Numbered from the stretch's first letter, positions 6,430 through 15,614 are shown. The stretch: 26,918 nt of DNA from JBBRMQ01 sp038230775 (GCA_038230775.1 JBBRMQ010000025.1:1-26918); one strand, 5' to 3'. Notes: generated from the letters alone by a model not told the origin. Numbers and translations are program-made.

Positions 6430-9400
6430 TTGAGGGCTAATCGGTTCTTCACTTTTCTACTGCTTGTAGGTGCAGCTCTGCCTACCCTCGGTCAGGGTTT
6501 CCCTGTGCCGGCCAAGACGGCCAATACCTCGATCACTTGTAATCCCGCTCTCTATCCCGCATGCGAGAACTACAAGGGCGTCGTTTATCCAGGATGGGAT
6601 CAGCCGATCGGCACCTTCACCGGCCGCTGGTTTGATTCGATTCTGCAGCGCGAAAACCAGTCCGGATTCCGCACCGCGCACGGCTTCGGAGTCCGCGTTT
6701 CGCCGAAGCGCGTGTACTGGATGTCGACCGGCACCATCGTGGCGTACGACATCGATCGCTTCTTCTCGCGACTCTCGACCGGCGTGGGCGAGTCACAGCT
6801 CATCTCGGCGTTGGCGTTCTCGAGTTTCGTTCCCGGCACCATGCGTCAGGGTTCCGTGACTGACGTTCTGCTTCAGTGGGACGCGTTCTTCAATCCGGAA
6901 GGCAGCAGCTGGACGACGCCGCTCATCGACGGGCAGCGCCGCATGTGGGACTTCGACTGGGATGATCGCGGCTACGTCTACATGGCCTGCGGTGAATTCG
7001 GGTGGGGCGTCGTCAAGGACGATTACGCGATCGGCGCGAATCAGATGACGTCGGCGTTTCAGCAATTGGACAATTCCATCTCCCCGAAAACGATCATTTC
7101 CATCGCCGCGAATGGTCAGTACTACGCACTCGTCGGCGGCAGTGAATCCACCAAGATGCAGGTGTGGAACATCGGCGATCGCAACAACATCGCGCGCACG
7201 CGCCAGCAGGACCTGAACTTCACCATCCACTCGTACGCAAAATCGGCGGATGGAACCCGCATTGCCATCACGCGCACCGACGGCGGGTTCGGTATTTACA
7301 CCACGTCGTCCATCGCCGGCGGCGGCCATCCGCAGCCGATCTTGACCGTTCCTTCGTCCGATGGCGTCTTCGTCGGCGTGACGACGGACGGTACGAACTT
7401 CTTCGGAAGCTTGAGCGCTTCGACGCCTCAGATCACGGTCGTCGCGGCGGACGGTGGTGGCGGTTATTCCGTGCGGCCCAGCATCCCAGTGTCGCTCGCC
7501 GGGAACATGCAATACGCATCGGGAGTCATTGCAATCACCGGCTCGGATCCTGCTGCACTCAGAGCGAACACGAAGCTCTTCACCGTCTCGAATCTCGCCG
7601 TCAGAGAAATGGCGACGGCAACCGGAACTCCTTTCCGGTACCTGGCGGATTTTTACGGCGCTGCCGGGTCGCAGATCTACGAGGCAGCTCCGTACACGTA
7701 TCAGGGGAAGTCCTACCTCCTGATGTCCACCTACACTCTCGGTGACGTCTACGAGCTTGCGTCAGCAGCGAACTCCATCAACGTCAAACTCACACCGACG
7801 GCGCCGGTTTATGGTGATGCCGTCAAGTTCACCACCACCAGCAGCCAGCCAGTCAAGCCAGTCGTCAACTTCTCATTCGGGGACGGTACGAGCACACAGA
7901 TTCTGCCAAGAGCGCTCACGCCTCCTGATTACGACGACTTCACGCACACCTACGGCGGCCAAACCAGCACGACACTGCCGAAGACCATCACCGCGGTTGC
8001 GACGTCCGCGGCCGATTCGTCGATCAGCACGAACGTGACTGTCCCGTTGAACGCTCCGGCGAAAGTCGGATTCGCAATCACCGGCCGTCCGGACCTCCTG
8101 TTCACGCAGCCGAACGCCAGCTCCACCGCGGCGATCGTTTCCGGCGATTCGTTCTTCGACGTTTCCGACGGCACCGCGGCGGGACACTACTCCGACTGGA
8201 CCATCACGACGGCCGGCGGAGCGCCGGTGCTCTCGCAGTCCGCGGCTCCGTCCACGCCGATTCCTGCCGGAGATTGCGGCACCTACAACCTGACCTTCCG
8301 CGCGCACTACGGCCCGAACGCCTCGGCGTTCGCGATCCCCGCTGGAAGCGACGCCTCGTACTACCTCGGCGGCACATCGCCGTCGAGCCTCGGATATACC
8401 GTCGCTCCCTTCGCACTCGAGATCAAGAAAGATCCTACGGATGCCACGGGACTGAGGATGCTCGCTTCGGCGCGCGTCTCCTCGCGCGCGGCGGACGTCA
8501 CCGCCGGAAGCACCACTGCCTGCACGTATCACTGGTCATTGCTTGGCCAGGGCAACGGACAGGCGGCATTGCAGGAAAGCTCCGGCGCCTGCACGCTTGG
8601 TGCGATCCCAGCGTTCGCTGTTCTGCAGTCCAACATGGTCGGTTCGAGCATGTCGGTCAATCTGACCTTGACCGTTGCGACGGCTGCAATCGCGACGTCC
8701 TGCGCGGGTCGCGAGAGCGCGACGGTATCCACCGCGTTCAGCGCGACACCGACATGCCCGGCAATCGGTACCAACGATTTCTACGCCGTCTACGCCGGCG
8801 GTCAGTGCAGCGCGTATCAGCCTGGCGTTTCCTGCACCGCGGGTGAGCTGCTGCGCTTCACCGCCCGTCCGTCGCCGGGAACAGCAACAATCTGTACGCC
8901 GTACACCGTTGCCTGGGACTTTGGCGACGGTATTACTTTCACGACCACGGACTTGTACGCCGACAACGTCACGCATACGTACGCGTCGGGCGGTTCCTTC
9001 GCCGCGTCGGTCACGATCAGGGATGCTTCGAATCATTCGCTGAGGATCCCCATGACGGTACCGGTCGGTGGCGTCGTTCAGCCGCAGCCGACACCGCAGC
9101 CCTCGTGCGGCGCAGCACCTTCGAGCCTCGGCCTCGAGATCGTCTTCAGCGGGTCGGCGAGCGGTTGCACCTCGAGCTTCGGTTCGTGCACCTCGCAGGA
9201 CATCATCACGTTCTCCGTCACTCCGTCGAACGTGCTCTCCTGCACGCCCTACACATTCACCTGGAACTTCGGTGATGGCGGAACGGCAACCAGCTCGACG
9301 TTCAACGGTTCGGCGTCGCATCAGTTCGCGGGAAGCAGCCTGCCGTACTCCGTGACCGTCAACGTCCGCGATGGAAATGGCCAACAGGGCAATTTCACGC

Positions 9401-10848
9401 GAACCGTTCCGGTCGGCGGCTCGTCCACCAGCTGCACGCCGCCGACTCCGCAGAACCTCGAGATCACGTTCGGCGGATCGGCAAGCGGCTGCACATCGAG
9501 CTTCGGAACGTGCACCGCGGCGGATCAGATCACCTTCAACGTCGCGCCGAAGAACGGCTACGCGCTGAGCTGCACCCCGTACACCTTCAGCTGGAGCTTC
9601 GGCGACGGCCAGTTCGCCTCATCGCAGGCGGCCACGCATCAGTTCGCGGGCAGCGCACAGCCTTACACCGTCGCTCTGAACGTTACTGATCGAACCGGAC
9701 AGACGGCGACCCTCACCCGAGCGCTGACCGTGAGCGGTGGTACCGCCAGCTGCACGCCTCCTTCGGTGAACAACATGGAGATCGTCTTCTCCGGATCGGT
9801 GAGCGGCTGTACGTCGAGCGCCGGCACCTGCAGCGACAAGGATGTCATCACCTTCTCGCTCGCGCCGAAGAACGGCTTCGCATTCAGCTGCACCCCGTAC
9901 TCGTTCTCGTGGAACTTCGACGGCATTCTCGCTGCCGGTTCGGCCGACAACCGGGGCCAGATCGCCCACACGTTCGTTTCCGGGTCGCATAGCATCAGCG
10001 TCCAGGTCACGGACAACAACAACCAGACCGCAACGATCACGCGACCCCAGATGAACATCTCCGGCATCTTCGGTGGCGGTCCTCCTCCGTGCTCGCCGAC
10101 ATCGCTCTGTCTCAACAGCAACGGTCGTTACGAAGTGACTCTCACGGCCAAGGATTCCAGCGGCAAGCCGGTCACCGGTGCGTCGGTGGCGCAGAGCGGG
10201 CCATTCGGCTTCTTCAGCTTCCCGACGCTCACGGGTGACGCTACGAATCCCGAGGTGCTGGTGAAGGTCCTGGAGCCGGCGGCAGGAAAGCCGTGGGTGT
10301 TCTACGCTGGCCTCACGAATCTCGATTACACGCTCAACGTGCAGGATAAGAACGGCACGTTCAAGAAGTCGTACCACGTGGATGCGCCGCCCTCCGGATC
10401 GTTCCAGTCGTACGGCGACTTCGACGTCGACGGCAACAAGAGCCCCACCTGTCTGCCGGTGCTCATCGATAAGTCGGTCATGGTGCCCGCTCCGACCTGC
10501 ACCTCCGACTCGACATCTCTCTGTCTGCTCGATCGCTTCAAAGTGACGCTTGAGGCACGCGACAATCCGTCGCGCAGCAACAAGGTCGGCACCGGCCTCA
10601 CCATCCCGGTAAACAAGGTCTTCGGATTCTTCTCGGTGCCGGGCATCTCGCTCGACCCTGCGAACATCGAGACATTCATCAAGATGGTGGACGCCACCAA
10701 ATTCAACGGCCACTTCTGGGTGTTCCTCGGTGGCCTGACCGACATGCAGTTGTCGATCAGCGTGACCGACAGCGTCACAGGCGCCCGCAACATCTATACG
10801 AAGCCGGTCAGCAGCACTTGCGGCTGGAACGACGTCAACGCCTTCTAG
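6430..10848 (+). CDS. Large secreted PKD-repeat protein with duplicated C-terminal module
   Basis: This 1472-aa exported protein starts at TTG 6430: GAGGGG lies a few bases upstream and a signal peptide follows at once (MRANRFFTFLLLVGAALPTLGQG). Residues about 25-450 are beta-rich and propeller-like without a nameable family. A PKD-type domain (FSFGDG) lies near residue 481. From about 781 four related modules follow, at 781, 901, 1010 and 1116. Each has paired cysteines and then a PKD strand (WDFGDG, WNFGDG, WSFGDG); the last has lost part of it (WNFDG). The C-terminus has two copies of one module (about 1227-1350 and 1362-1472), each with GFFS, a WVF segment, GLT and a V/Q-D stretch. PKD domains usually mediate extracellular carbohydrate or protein binding. 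No catalytic domain is visible. Confidence 0.88.
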   Translation: MRANRFFTFLLLVGAALPTLGQGFPVPAKTANTSITCNPALYPACENYKGVVYPGWDQPIGTFTGRWFDSILQRENQSGFRTAHGFGVRVSPKRVYWMSTGTIVAYDIDRFFSRLSTGVGESQLISALAFSSFVPGTMRQGSVTDVLLQWDAFFNPEGSSWTTPLIDGQRRMWDFDWDDRGYVYMACGEFGWGVVKDDYAIGANQMTSAFQQLDNSISPKTIISIAANGQYYALVGGSESTKMQVWNIGDRNNIARTRQQDLNFTIHSYAKSADGTRIAITRTDGGFGIYTTSSIAGGGHPQPILTVPSSDGVFVGVTTDGTNFFGSLSASTPQITVVAADGGGGYSVRPSIPVSLAGNMQYASGVIAITGSDPAALRANTKLFTVSNLAVREMATATGTPFRYLADFYGAAGSQIYEAAPYTYQGKSYLLMSTYTLGDVYELASAANSINVKLTPTAPVYGDAVKFTTTSSQPVKPVVNFSFGDGTSTQILPRALTPPDYDDFTHTYGGQTSTTLPKTITAVATSAADSSISTNVTVPLNAPAKVGFAITGRPDLLFTQPNASSTAAIVSGDSFFDVSDGTAAGHYSDWTITTAGGAPVLSQSAAPSTPIPAGDCGTYNLTFRAHYGPNASAFAIPAGSDASYYLGGTSPSSLGYTVAPFALEIKKDPTDATGLRMLASARVSSRAADVTAGSTTACTYHWSLLGQGNGQAALQESSGACTLGAIPAFAVLQSNMVGSSMSVNLTLTVATAAIATSCAGRESATVSTAFSATPTCPAIGTNDFYAVYAGGQCSAYQPGVSCTAGELLRFTARPSPGTATICTPYTVAWDFGDGITFTTTDLYADNVTHTYASGGSFAASVTIRDASNHSLRIPMTVPVGGVVQPQPTPQPSCGAAPSSLGLEIVFSGSASGCTSSFGSCTSQDIITFSVTPSNVLSCTPYTFTWNFGDGGTATSSTFNGSASHQFAGSSLPYSVTVNVRDGNGQQGNFTRTVPVGGSSTSCTPPTPQNLEITFGGSASGCTSSFGTCTAADQITFNVAPKNGYALSCTPYTFSWSFGDGQFASSQAATHQFAGSAQPYTVALNVTDRTGQTATLTRALTVSGGTASCTPPSVNNMEIVFSGSVSGCTSSAGTCSDKDVITFSLAPKNGFAFSCTPYSFSWNFDGILAAGSADNRGQIAHTFVSGSHSISVQVTDNNNQTATITRPQMNISGIFGGGPPPCSPTSLCLNSNGRYEVTLTAKDSSGKPVTGASVAQSGPFGFFSFPTLTGDATNPEVLVKVLEPAAGKPWVFYAGLTNLDYTLNVQDKNGTFKKSYHVDAPPSGSFQSYGDFDVDGNKSPTCLPVLIDKSVMVPAPTCTSDSTSLCLLDRFKVTLEARDNPSRSNKVGTGLTIPVNKVFGFFSVPGISLDPANIETFIKMVDATKFNGHFWVFLGGLTDMQLSISVTDSVTGARNIYTKPVSSTCGWNDVNAF
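8770..10060 (+). repeat. Tandem Cys-PKD modules inside the 1472-aa protein
   Basis: Four modules of about 300-320 bp begin near 8770, 9121, 9445 and 9769. Modules two to four are clearly alike at protein level: (L/M)EI(V/T)F(S/G)GS(A/V)SGCTSS, then a second Cys, then SCTPY(T/S)F(T/S)W. The first is diverged (GGQCSAYQPGVSC, then ICTPYTVAW). The repeated stretches also look alike at DNA level, so recombination could change copy number. Confidence 0.8.
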
Positions 10849-10875
10849 TCCGTATCTTCATCGCAGTCGTAATCC

Positions 10876-10907
10876 AGTGGCGGGCTGCGGCCCGCCACTT
10901 TGTTTTT
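10876..10907 (+). terminator. Rho-independent terminator of the PKD-repeat protein gene
   Basis: AGTGGCGGGC (10876-10885) and GCCCGCCACT (10890-10899) pair perfectly around TGCG, followed by a T-rich tail TTGTTTTTG. It lies 27 bases after the stop and only about 16 bases before the ATPase start. Confidence 0.85.
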
Positions 10908-10910
10908 GCC

Positions 10911-10916
10911 TACAAT
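10911..10916 (+). promoter_or_regulatory. TACAAT -10-like box 7 bases before the ATPase start
   Basis: TACAAT is followed by GACGACG and then ATG 10924. With a start point about seven bases after the -10, the mRNA would begin at or next to the initiation codon, so it would be leaderless. No convincing -35 is visible because the terminator stem occupies that position. Confidence 0.45.
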
Positions 10917-10923
10917 GACGACG

Positions 10924-12138
10924 ATGGATGCCGCAATTCGCGCCGTAGAGCTGACGAAGCACTACGACATCTACCCGCGCCCGATCGATCGCGTCATCGA
11001 GTCGATCACCCGCCGCGCGCGCCACACGGTTTTTCCCGCACTTCAGGACGTCTCGTTCGTAATCGAGCGCGGCGAGACGGTCGGTGTGATCGGACAGAAC
11101 GGCGCCGGCAAGAGCACGCTTCTCAAACTGCTCTGCGGCGTGACTCGGCCGAGCAGGGGATCGATCGAGTCGCACGGCACGATCGCGTCGATCCTCGAGC
11201 TCGGCACCGGCTTTCATCCCGAGTTCACCGGCCGCGACAACGCCGCCCTCAACGCCGCGATCCTCGGACTCTCGGCAGAAGAGGTGAGGCAGCGCCTTCC
11301 GCTGATCCTCGAGTTCTCCGAGCTCGGCGATTTTCTCGGTCGCCCGGTAAAGACCTACTCGTCGGGCATGTACATGCGGCTGGCGTTCTCGGTCGCCGTG
11401 AACGTGAATCCCGACATCCTGGTGATCGACGAAGCGCTCGCCGTGGGCGACGGTCACTTCCAGAAAAAATGCATCGACAAGATCCGCGAGTTTCAGCAGG
11501 AGGGGAAGACGATCCTCTTCTGTTCGCACGCGCTGTATCTCGTCTCCTCGATCTGCCGGCGGACGCTGTGGCTCGATCGCGGTTCCGTGATGCGGTGGGG
11601 CCCGACACTCGACGTCGTGCACCAGTACGAGTCCTTCCTCCTGCAGCAGGATCGCGAGCATCCGGCAACCGAAACGGAAGTGCGTGAAAGAGCGGCGACA
11701 CCAGTCCGCATCAGCGACATCACCGTTTGCGATGCGAAAGGAAGCGCGCGCGACCGGTTCCAGCGCGGCGAAGACATCACGGTCAAGCTGTGGATTCATT
11801 CCGAGGTGGCTTCGCAGCCGATTCATGTGATCGTCGGCGTGCATCGCGCCGCGGATGACCTGCAGTGCTTCGCGGTCGGAACGCACGCGGACGGAGTCCC
11901 GCCGCTGTCGGGACACCAGGACTATGAGCTCTCCGTGCACCTCCGCGAAGTTCCACTGAATCGCGGCGAGTACACGATCATCGCCTTCGCGGGGGACGAG
12001 AATGCGCTGGCGCTCTTCGATCGCCGGGACGTCGCGCCGGCGTTTTCGATCAGCGCCGATCGATACGATGTCGGGGTCATGACAGTGAAGCACCGCTGGA
12101 CGAGCGAGCGTCTCGAGCGCGAGATGGCGAAGCTCTGA
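10924..12138 (+). CDS. wzt: ABC transporter ATPase for polysaccharide export (Wzt-like) with C-terminal glycan-binding domain
   Basis: This 404-aa nucleotide-binding subunit has a Walker A GQNGAGKST (about residue 57), signature YSSGM (145), Walker B ILVIDEALA (165) and the H-loop histidine (202). The sequence ASILELGTGFHPEFTGRDN is diagnostic of the Wzt/TagH exporter ATPases. A C-terminal domain of about 130 residues from RISDITV (262) matches the Wzt_C type, which in known systems reads the end of the glycan chain. Partner should be the Wzm permease at 1785. I chose ATG 10924 because a TACAAT box precedes it by 7 bases; ATG 10915 lies inside that box, and an in-frame TTG at 10900 lies in the terminator. 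The downstream glycosyltransferase starts on its stop codon (TGATG). Confidence 0.93.
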   Translation: MDAAIRAVELTKHYDIYPRPIDRVIESITRRARHTVFPALQDVSFVIERGETVGVIGQNGAGKSTLLKLLCGVTRPSRGSIESHGTIASILELGTGFHPEFTGRDNAALNAAILGLSAEEVRQRLPLILEFSELGDFLGRPVKTYSSGMYMRLAFSVAVNVNPDILVIDEALAVGDGHFQKKCIDKIREFQQEGKTILFCSHALYLVSSICRRTLWLDRGSVMRWGPTLDVVHQYESFLLQQDREHPATETEVRERAATPVRISDITVCDAKGSARDRFQRGEDITVKLWIHSEVASQPIHVIVGVHRAADDLQCFAVGTHADGVPPLSGHQDYELSVHLREVPLNRGEYTIIAFAGDENALALFDRRDVAPAFSISADRYDVGVMTVKHRWTSERLEREMAKL

Positions 12139-13163
12139 TGCCCACAGCTGCGCTGATCGTCGTCAATTACCGGACCGCGCCCCTGGCCATCAATGCGATC
12201 CGCAGCGCGCGCAACGGTACGAACGTTCCGTTGCAAGTCATCGTCGTCGATAACAGTCTCGATCCTTACGAAGCGGAAGCCCTGCGTCCGCACGCCGATC
12301 TGCTGGTCGTCAGCGAGACGAACCTCGGCTACGCGGCGGCGATCAACGGCGCGCGCAAGCACTGCGATGCGGAATCGCTGATCGTCTCGAATCCAGATGT
12401 CGTCTTCGAAAAGGGCGCCATCGACCGGCTCGCAACGGCGGACGCCGCTGTCGCAGGGCCCGCGTTGTACTGGGACGACGGCGGACAGTGGCTTCTACCT
12501 CCGAGCGAATTGCACACCACCCGCGAGCTCCTCGATCGCGCGGTCGCCGTGCGCATGCCTGCGTGGGCGCGAGCGCGCGACCGGCGCCGGACGCTCGCCC
12601 GCATTGCGTTCTGGTCGCTAGAAGGCGCGACACGCGTGCGCGCGCTCTCCGGCGCGGTGCTCGCGATCCGCACCACCGCATTCGATGCCGCCGGCGGATT
12701 CGACGAGCGTTTTCGCCTGTACTTCGAGGAGGATGATTTCCTTCGCCGGGTCCGGGGTGATGTGGTCTACGTTCCCCTGGCGCGCTGCCGGCATATCTAC
12801 AATCAGAGCGCGGCGGGATCGGCCGAGGCGGCGGCGTTGTACGCGCAGTCGGAGCGGGCGTATCTCGCGAAGTGGGGCGGCGGGTGGGCCGCGTCGCTGG
12901 CGAAGAACATCAAGGCGAAAGCGAATCCGGCATTCACGCCCGTGGGCGACGAGCCGCTGACCCTGCCTCCCGGCACTTGGATCGAAGCGTCGCCCCTGCC
13001 GGACTTCGATCGCGCGGCAGGGCATCGCGCGGGAAGCGCATCCGTGCAGCTGCCTGCTGCCGTTTGGGAGTCGTACCGCGGTACGACCCTCTACCTGCGC
13101 GCGGTCGACCCGGCGACCGGGAACGTTCTCGCCAGGTACGTGAGGACTAAAATAGGCTCATGA
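12138..13163 (+). CDS. GT2 family glycosyltransferase
   Basis: This 341-aa protein has the GT-A fold motifs of inverting family 2 enzymes of the rhamnosyltransferase type: LIVVNYRT at the N-terminus, VIVVDNS (about 36), NLGYAAAINGA (about 62-72), SNPDV as the metal-binding DXD equivalent (about 84), GGFDERFRLYFEEDDFLRR (about 187-205) as the acceptor/catalytic region. It probably adds one sugar to a lipid-linked surface glycan at the inner face of the membrane; sugar and acceptor cannot be told. The C-terminal 80 residues (from about 260) are an extra beta-rich segment. It starts on the last base of the ATPase gene and overlaps the next gene by ATGA, so it is in the same operon. Confidence 0.9.
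   Translation: MPTAALIVVNYRTAPLAINAIRSARNGTNVPLQVIVVDNSLDPYEAEALRPHADLLVVSETNLGYAAAINGARKHCDAESLIVSNPDVVFEKGAIDRLATADAAVAGPALYWDDGGQWLLPPSELHTTRELLDRAVAVRMPAWARARDRRRTLARIAFWSLEGATRVRALSGAVLAIRTTAFDAAGGFDERFRLYFEEDDFLRRVRGDVVYVPLARCRHIYNQSAAGSAEAAALYAQSERAYLAKWGGGWAASLAKNIKAKANPAFTPVGDEPLTLPPGTWIEASPLPDFDRAAGHRAGSASVQLPAAVWESYRGTTLYLRAVDPATGNVLARYVRTKIGS
13148..13153 (+). promoter_or_regulatory. TAAAAT -10-like box 6 bases before the methyltransferase-fusion start
   Basis: TAAAAT lies inside the end of the GT2 gene, six bases before ATG 13160. It could give an internal leaderless transcript in addition to coupled translation from the upstream gene. No clear -35 is present. Confidence 0.3.
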
Positions 13164-14641
13164 CACCGGCGAGCGTCACCGTCGTCATCACCACTCCGGT
13201 TGCGGCGGACGTGCGCGCGACGACAGATGCGGTCGAGCGGTATCTGCACACCACGGGCTTCGAGTTTCGTGTCGTGGTCGTCGATGAGAAGCAACTGCAG
13301 CGCTCCGTGATGGAGGCATCGACCGGCATCGTCGTCATCGTCGACGGCGCCTTGCCGTATCCAGTCACTGCGATCGGCGACGCGGTTGCGATGATTCAAT
13401 CGGGTGCGGCAGAAGTCGTCTTCGGCGCGCGGTCTGTTTCGGCGCGCGCCAGCTTCATCCTGCGCTCGCTCCTGGTCGACGAATTGCCCGACCCCACGGT
13501 CCGGCTGCAGGCGCTGTCCCCCGATGCGGCGCGCCTTCTGTTCGGGGAGATGAAGCTCGATGCCCGCTGGTCTGACCTCGAGCTCGCGTATCTCGCCAAC
13601 AAGTACGGATTGCGTCTCGAACGTCTGCTGGTGCTCTGCCCGCGCGCAACAAGAATGACAGAGGGACTGCGTGCGATCTCCGCCGCGATCTCCATTCGCA
13701 TGATCGACAGGAAGAACGGCTACCGAGCGCCCCGGCGATGCCCCGTGTGTTTCTCGACCGAGGTGTGGAGCTGCGCGCAGATCGATGGGAATGTCGTGCG
13801 AGCTTGCGGTCGCTGCAAATGCCGCTACCTGAATCGCGTGGTCGATGCCGGCGATCCGCCGGTTCGCCGGGTCTTGCGCGCCTATCCCTCGGCCGAAGAA
13901 CGCGCCGCATCGGATGCGCTGGACGAGACCGCCCACGGGCGCAGCGCGCGCGAGAAGACGAGCCGCCGTCGGTTGAAGACGCTGCGCAAACACCTGCCGC
14001 CTCGAGCGCGCGTTCTGGAAGTCGGCGTCCGCGACGGAAGTTTCGGGCTGGCTGCGTCGCGGGAGTACGAGTACGTCGGGATCGATCGCAGCGCGGCGCC
14101 CGCACGCGCGGCGCGCGCCCGGGGCATCGAGGTCTACTGCTCCTCGCTGCTCGAGTTCGTAAACACCGGTCCGGCCTTCGACGCCGTGACGCTGTATCAC
14201 GTCTTCGAGAGCATGCGCGATCCGCACGACGCGCTCAGCCGGGTCAAAGAGCTGCTGAAACCGGGCGGCATTCTGCTTGTTTCGGCGATCGACACGGAGT
14301 CCTTGACGTATCTCCTCTCGGAGCGAAAGCGCGCGGCGCAGAATTTCCGCACGCGGGCGATTCTCTATTCGCGCTCGGCGCTGATCGAGCTCCTGGAACG
14401 GTCGGGCTTCGAGATCGCTAGCGTTGGTCCGGAGCTCGAGTATCACGATCACAAGTTCATCCGATATCGCCTCGCCTCGCGCTGGCCGGCGATCGCGTCC
14501 GTGGCTCCGGCCCTCTTCCAGTTCCTGCCCGATCCGCTGCTTGTCAGTTCCGGTTCCATCCGCATCGTCGCGCAGCGACGCGCGGGCGCGCCGCTGGATC
14601 TGCGCGCCATCCGCTCCGTCGAAACGACGCATGCCCGCTGA
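13160..14641 (+). CDS. Fusion of GT2-like domain, zinc ribbon and SAM-dependent methyltransferase
   Basis: The 493-aa protein has three parts. Residues 1-170 look like a worn GT2 (dolichyl-phosphate-mannose-synthase-like) domain: VVVVDEK and GAAEVVFGARSVSARASF keep the order of such enzymes, but the acidic DXD position reads IVDGALPYPV. Residues 190-225 hold a zinc ribbon, CPVC (194-197) and CGRC (216-219), with an extra Cys at 221. Residues 270-460 are a class I methyltransferase: motif I VLEVGVRDGSFG (285-296), the acidic GIDRS, then FDAVTLYHVFESMRDPHDAL and LLKPGGILLVS. Zinc ribbon plus methyltransferase is common in sugar-modifying C-methyltransferases and in hypothetical glycan-cluster enzymes. 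Likely role is methylation of a surface sugar (inference). It overlaps both neighbours. Confidence 0.85.
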   Translation: MTPASVTVVITTPVAADVRATTDAVERYLHTTGFEFRVVVVDEKQLQRSVMEASTGIVVIVDGALPYPVTAIGDAVAMIQSGAAEVVFGARSVSARASFILRSLLVDELPDPTVRLQALSPDAARLLFGEMKLDARWSDLELAYLANKYGLRLERLLVLCPRATRMTEGLRAISAAISIRMIDRKNGYRAPRRCPVCFSTEVWSCAQIDGNVVRACGRCKCRYLNRVVDAGDPPVRRVLRAYPSAEERAASDALDETAHGRSAREKTSRRRLKTLRKHLPPRARVLEVGVRDGSFGLAASREYEYVGIDRSAAPARAARARGIEVYCSSLLEFVNTGPAFDAVTLYHVFESMRDPHDALSRVKELLKPGGILLVSAIDTESLTYLLSERKRAAQNFRTRAILYSRSALIELLERSGFEIASVGPELEYHDHKFIRYRLASRWPAIASVAPALFQFLPDPLLVSSGSIRIVAQRRAGAPLDLRAIRSVETTHAR

Positions 14642-15614
14642 CGAGCGAATCGTCTTCCGTCCGTACACTCCCGGCGACGAAGCCTCGATTCTCGATCTGT
14701 TCGCGCGCTCGTTCGGTGTGTCGCGAACGCTCGCGCATTGGCGTTGGAAGTATCAGCAAGATCCCTTCGGCAACGAACGCATCGGACTGGGAGTCGAAGG
14801 AGATCGCGTCGTCTCGCAGTACGCGGGCTATGTCGTTCCGTTCTGGAAAGACGGACGCGAGCTCGAGGCGCATCACATCGCCGACATCATGAGTGATGCG
14901 TCGGCGCGCCACATCGGGCGAGGGCCGACGAGCGTGTTTGCTCGGACGGCTGCGCGTTTCTACGAGCAGTTCTGTGAAGGAAAGGTGGCCTTCAACTACG
15001 GCTTCAGCGCGGCGACCAGTCGCGCGTTCGGCAATCGATTTCTTGGCGTTCAGACTGTCGAACCGGTCGTGGTTCGAGTACGTGACAACGTGCAGCCGAT
15101 TGGCCGGCTGCGGCGATGGATGTCAGGCTACGACCTCGAGTTGCTGCGCGAGGCCGGCCCCGAGTTCGACGAATTCTTCCGGCGCGTTGCGCCGTCGTAC
15201 GACTTCCTCGTCCGCCGCGATGCGGCATACATTCGCTGGCGTTATCTGCACTTCAGCGAGCCCGGATATTTCGTCGTCGCCATTCGCAAGCGAGGCCGCC
15301 TCGCCGGCTGGTCCGCGTTTCGCGTTCGGGACGACAAACTCGTCTGGGGAGACGCGTTGTTCGACGAAGGCCATCCCGACGCCGTGGAGGTTCTCCTGCG
15401 TCACGTTGCGCCGAGCTACCCCGTAACGTCGATCGAGGGATGGTTTCCCCGGCGTCCGTCGTGGTTCGACAACGTGCTCAACCGGCTCCAGTTCCGGGTG
15501 CAGCAGGAGCCGAACGACCTCGCGCTCGGCTGCGCACCGTTTACTTTTCCCGACGCGGTGAACGTCATGCGCGCCTCGCTCTACTACGCGATGGGCGATT
15601 CCGATCTGTTCTGA
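14631..15614 (+). CDS. GNAT family N-acyltransferase, glycan-cluster type
   Basis: This 327-aa protein begins RPYTPGDEASILDLFARSF and continues LAHWRWKYQQDPFGNERIGLGVEGDRVVSQYAGY (about residues 36-70), the layout of GNAT proteins of the Acetyltransf_9 type that are often found in polysaccharide loci. The usual Q/RxxGxG/A acetyl-CoA loop corresponds to ARHIGRGPTSVFARTA (about 93-108). A second half (FLVRRDAAYIRWRYLHFSEPGYFVVAI) repeats the W-R-W/R-Y pattern, as in tandem GNAT folds. It probably acylates an amino sugar. The start ATG lies 11 bp inside the preceding gene, supporting translational coupling; an upstream in-frame extension overlaps the methyltransferase and is rejected. Confidence 0.83.
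   Translation: MPADERIVFRPYTPGDEASILDLFARSFGVSRTLAHWRWKYQQDPFGNERIGLGVEGDRVVSQYAGYVVPFWKDGRELEAHHIADIMSDASARHIGRGPTSVFARTAARFYEQFCEGKVAFNYGFSAATSRAFGNRFLGVQTVEPVVVRVRDNVQPIGRLRRWMSGYDLELLREAGPEFDEFFRRVAPSYDFLVRRDAAYIRWRYLHFSEPGYFVVAIRKRGRLAGWSAFRVRDDKLVWGDALFDEGHPDAVEVLLRHVAPSYPVTSIEGWFPRRPSWFDNVLNRLQFRVQQEPNDLALGCAPFTFPDAVNVMRASLYYAMGDSDLF

Noticed and set aside
10900..10923. Earlier starts of wzt at TTG 10900 or ATG 10915
   Set aside because: TTG lies in the terminator tail and ATG 10915 lies inside the TACAAT box.
10858..12093. Open frame of 411 codons on the minus strand opposite wzt
   Set aside because: The plus strand has complete ABC ATPase motifs; the minus translation is His/Arg-rich with no family features.
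13091..14668. Open frame of 525 codons on the minus strand opposite the methyltransferase fusion
   Set aside because: It is a GC-driven shadow: Arg-rich translation without motifs, opposite three genes with clear domains and coupled starts.
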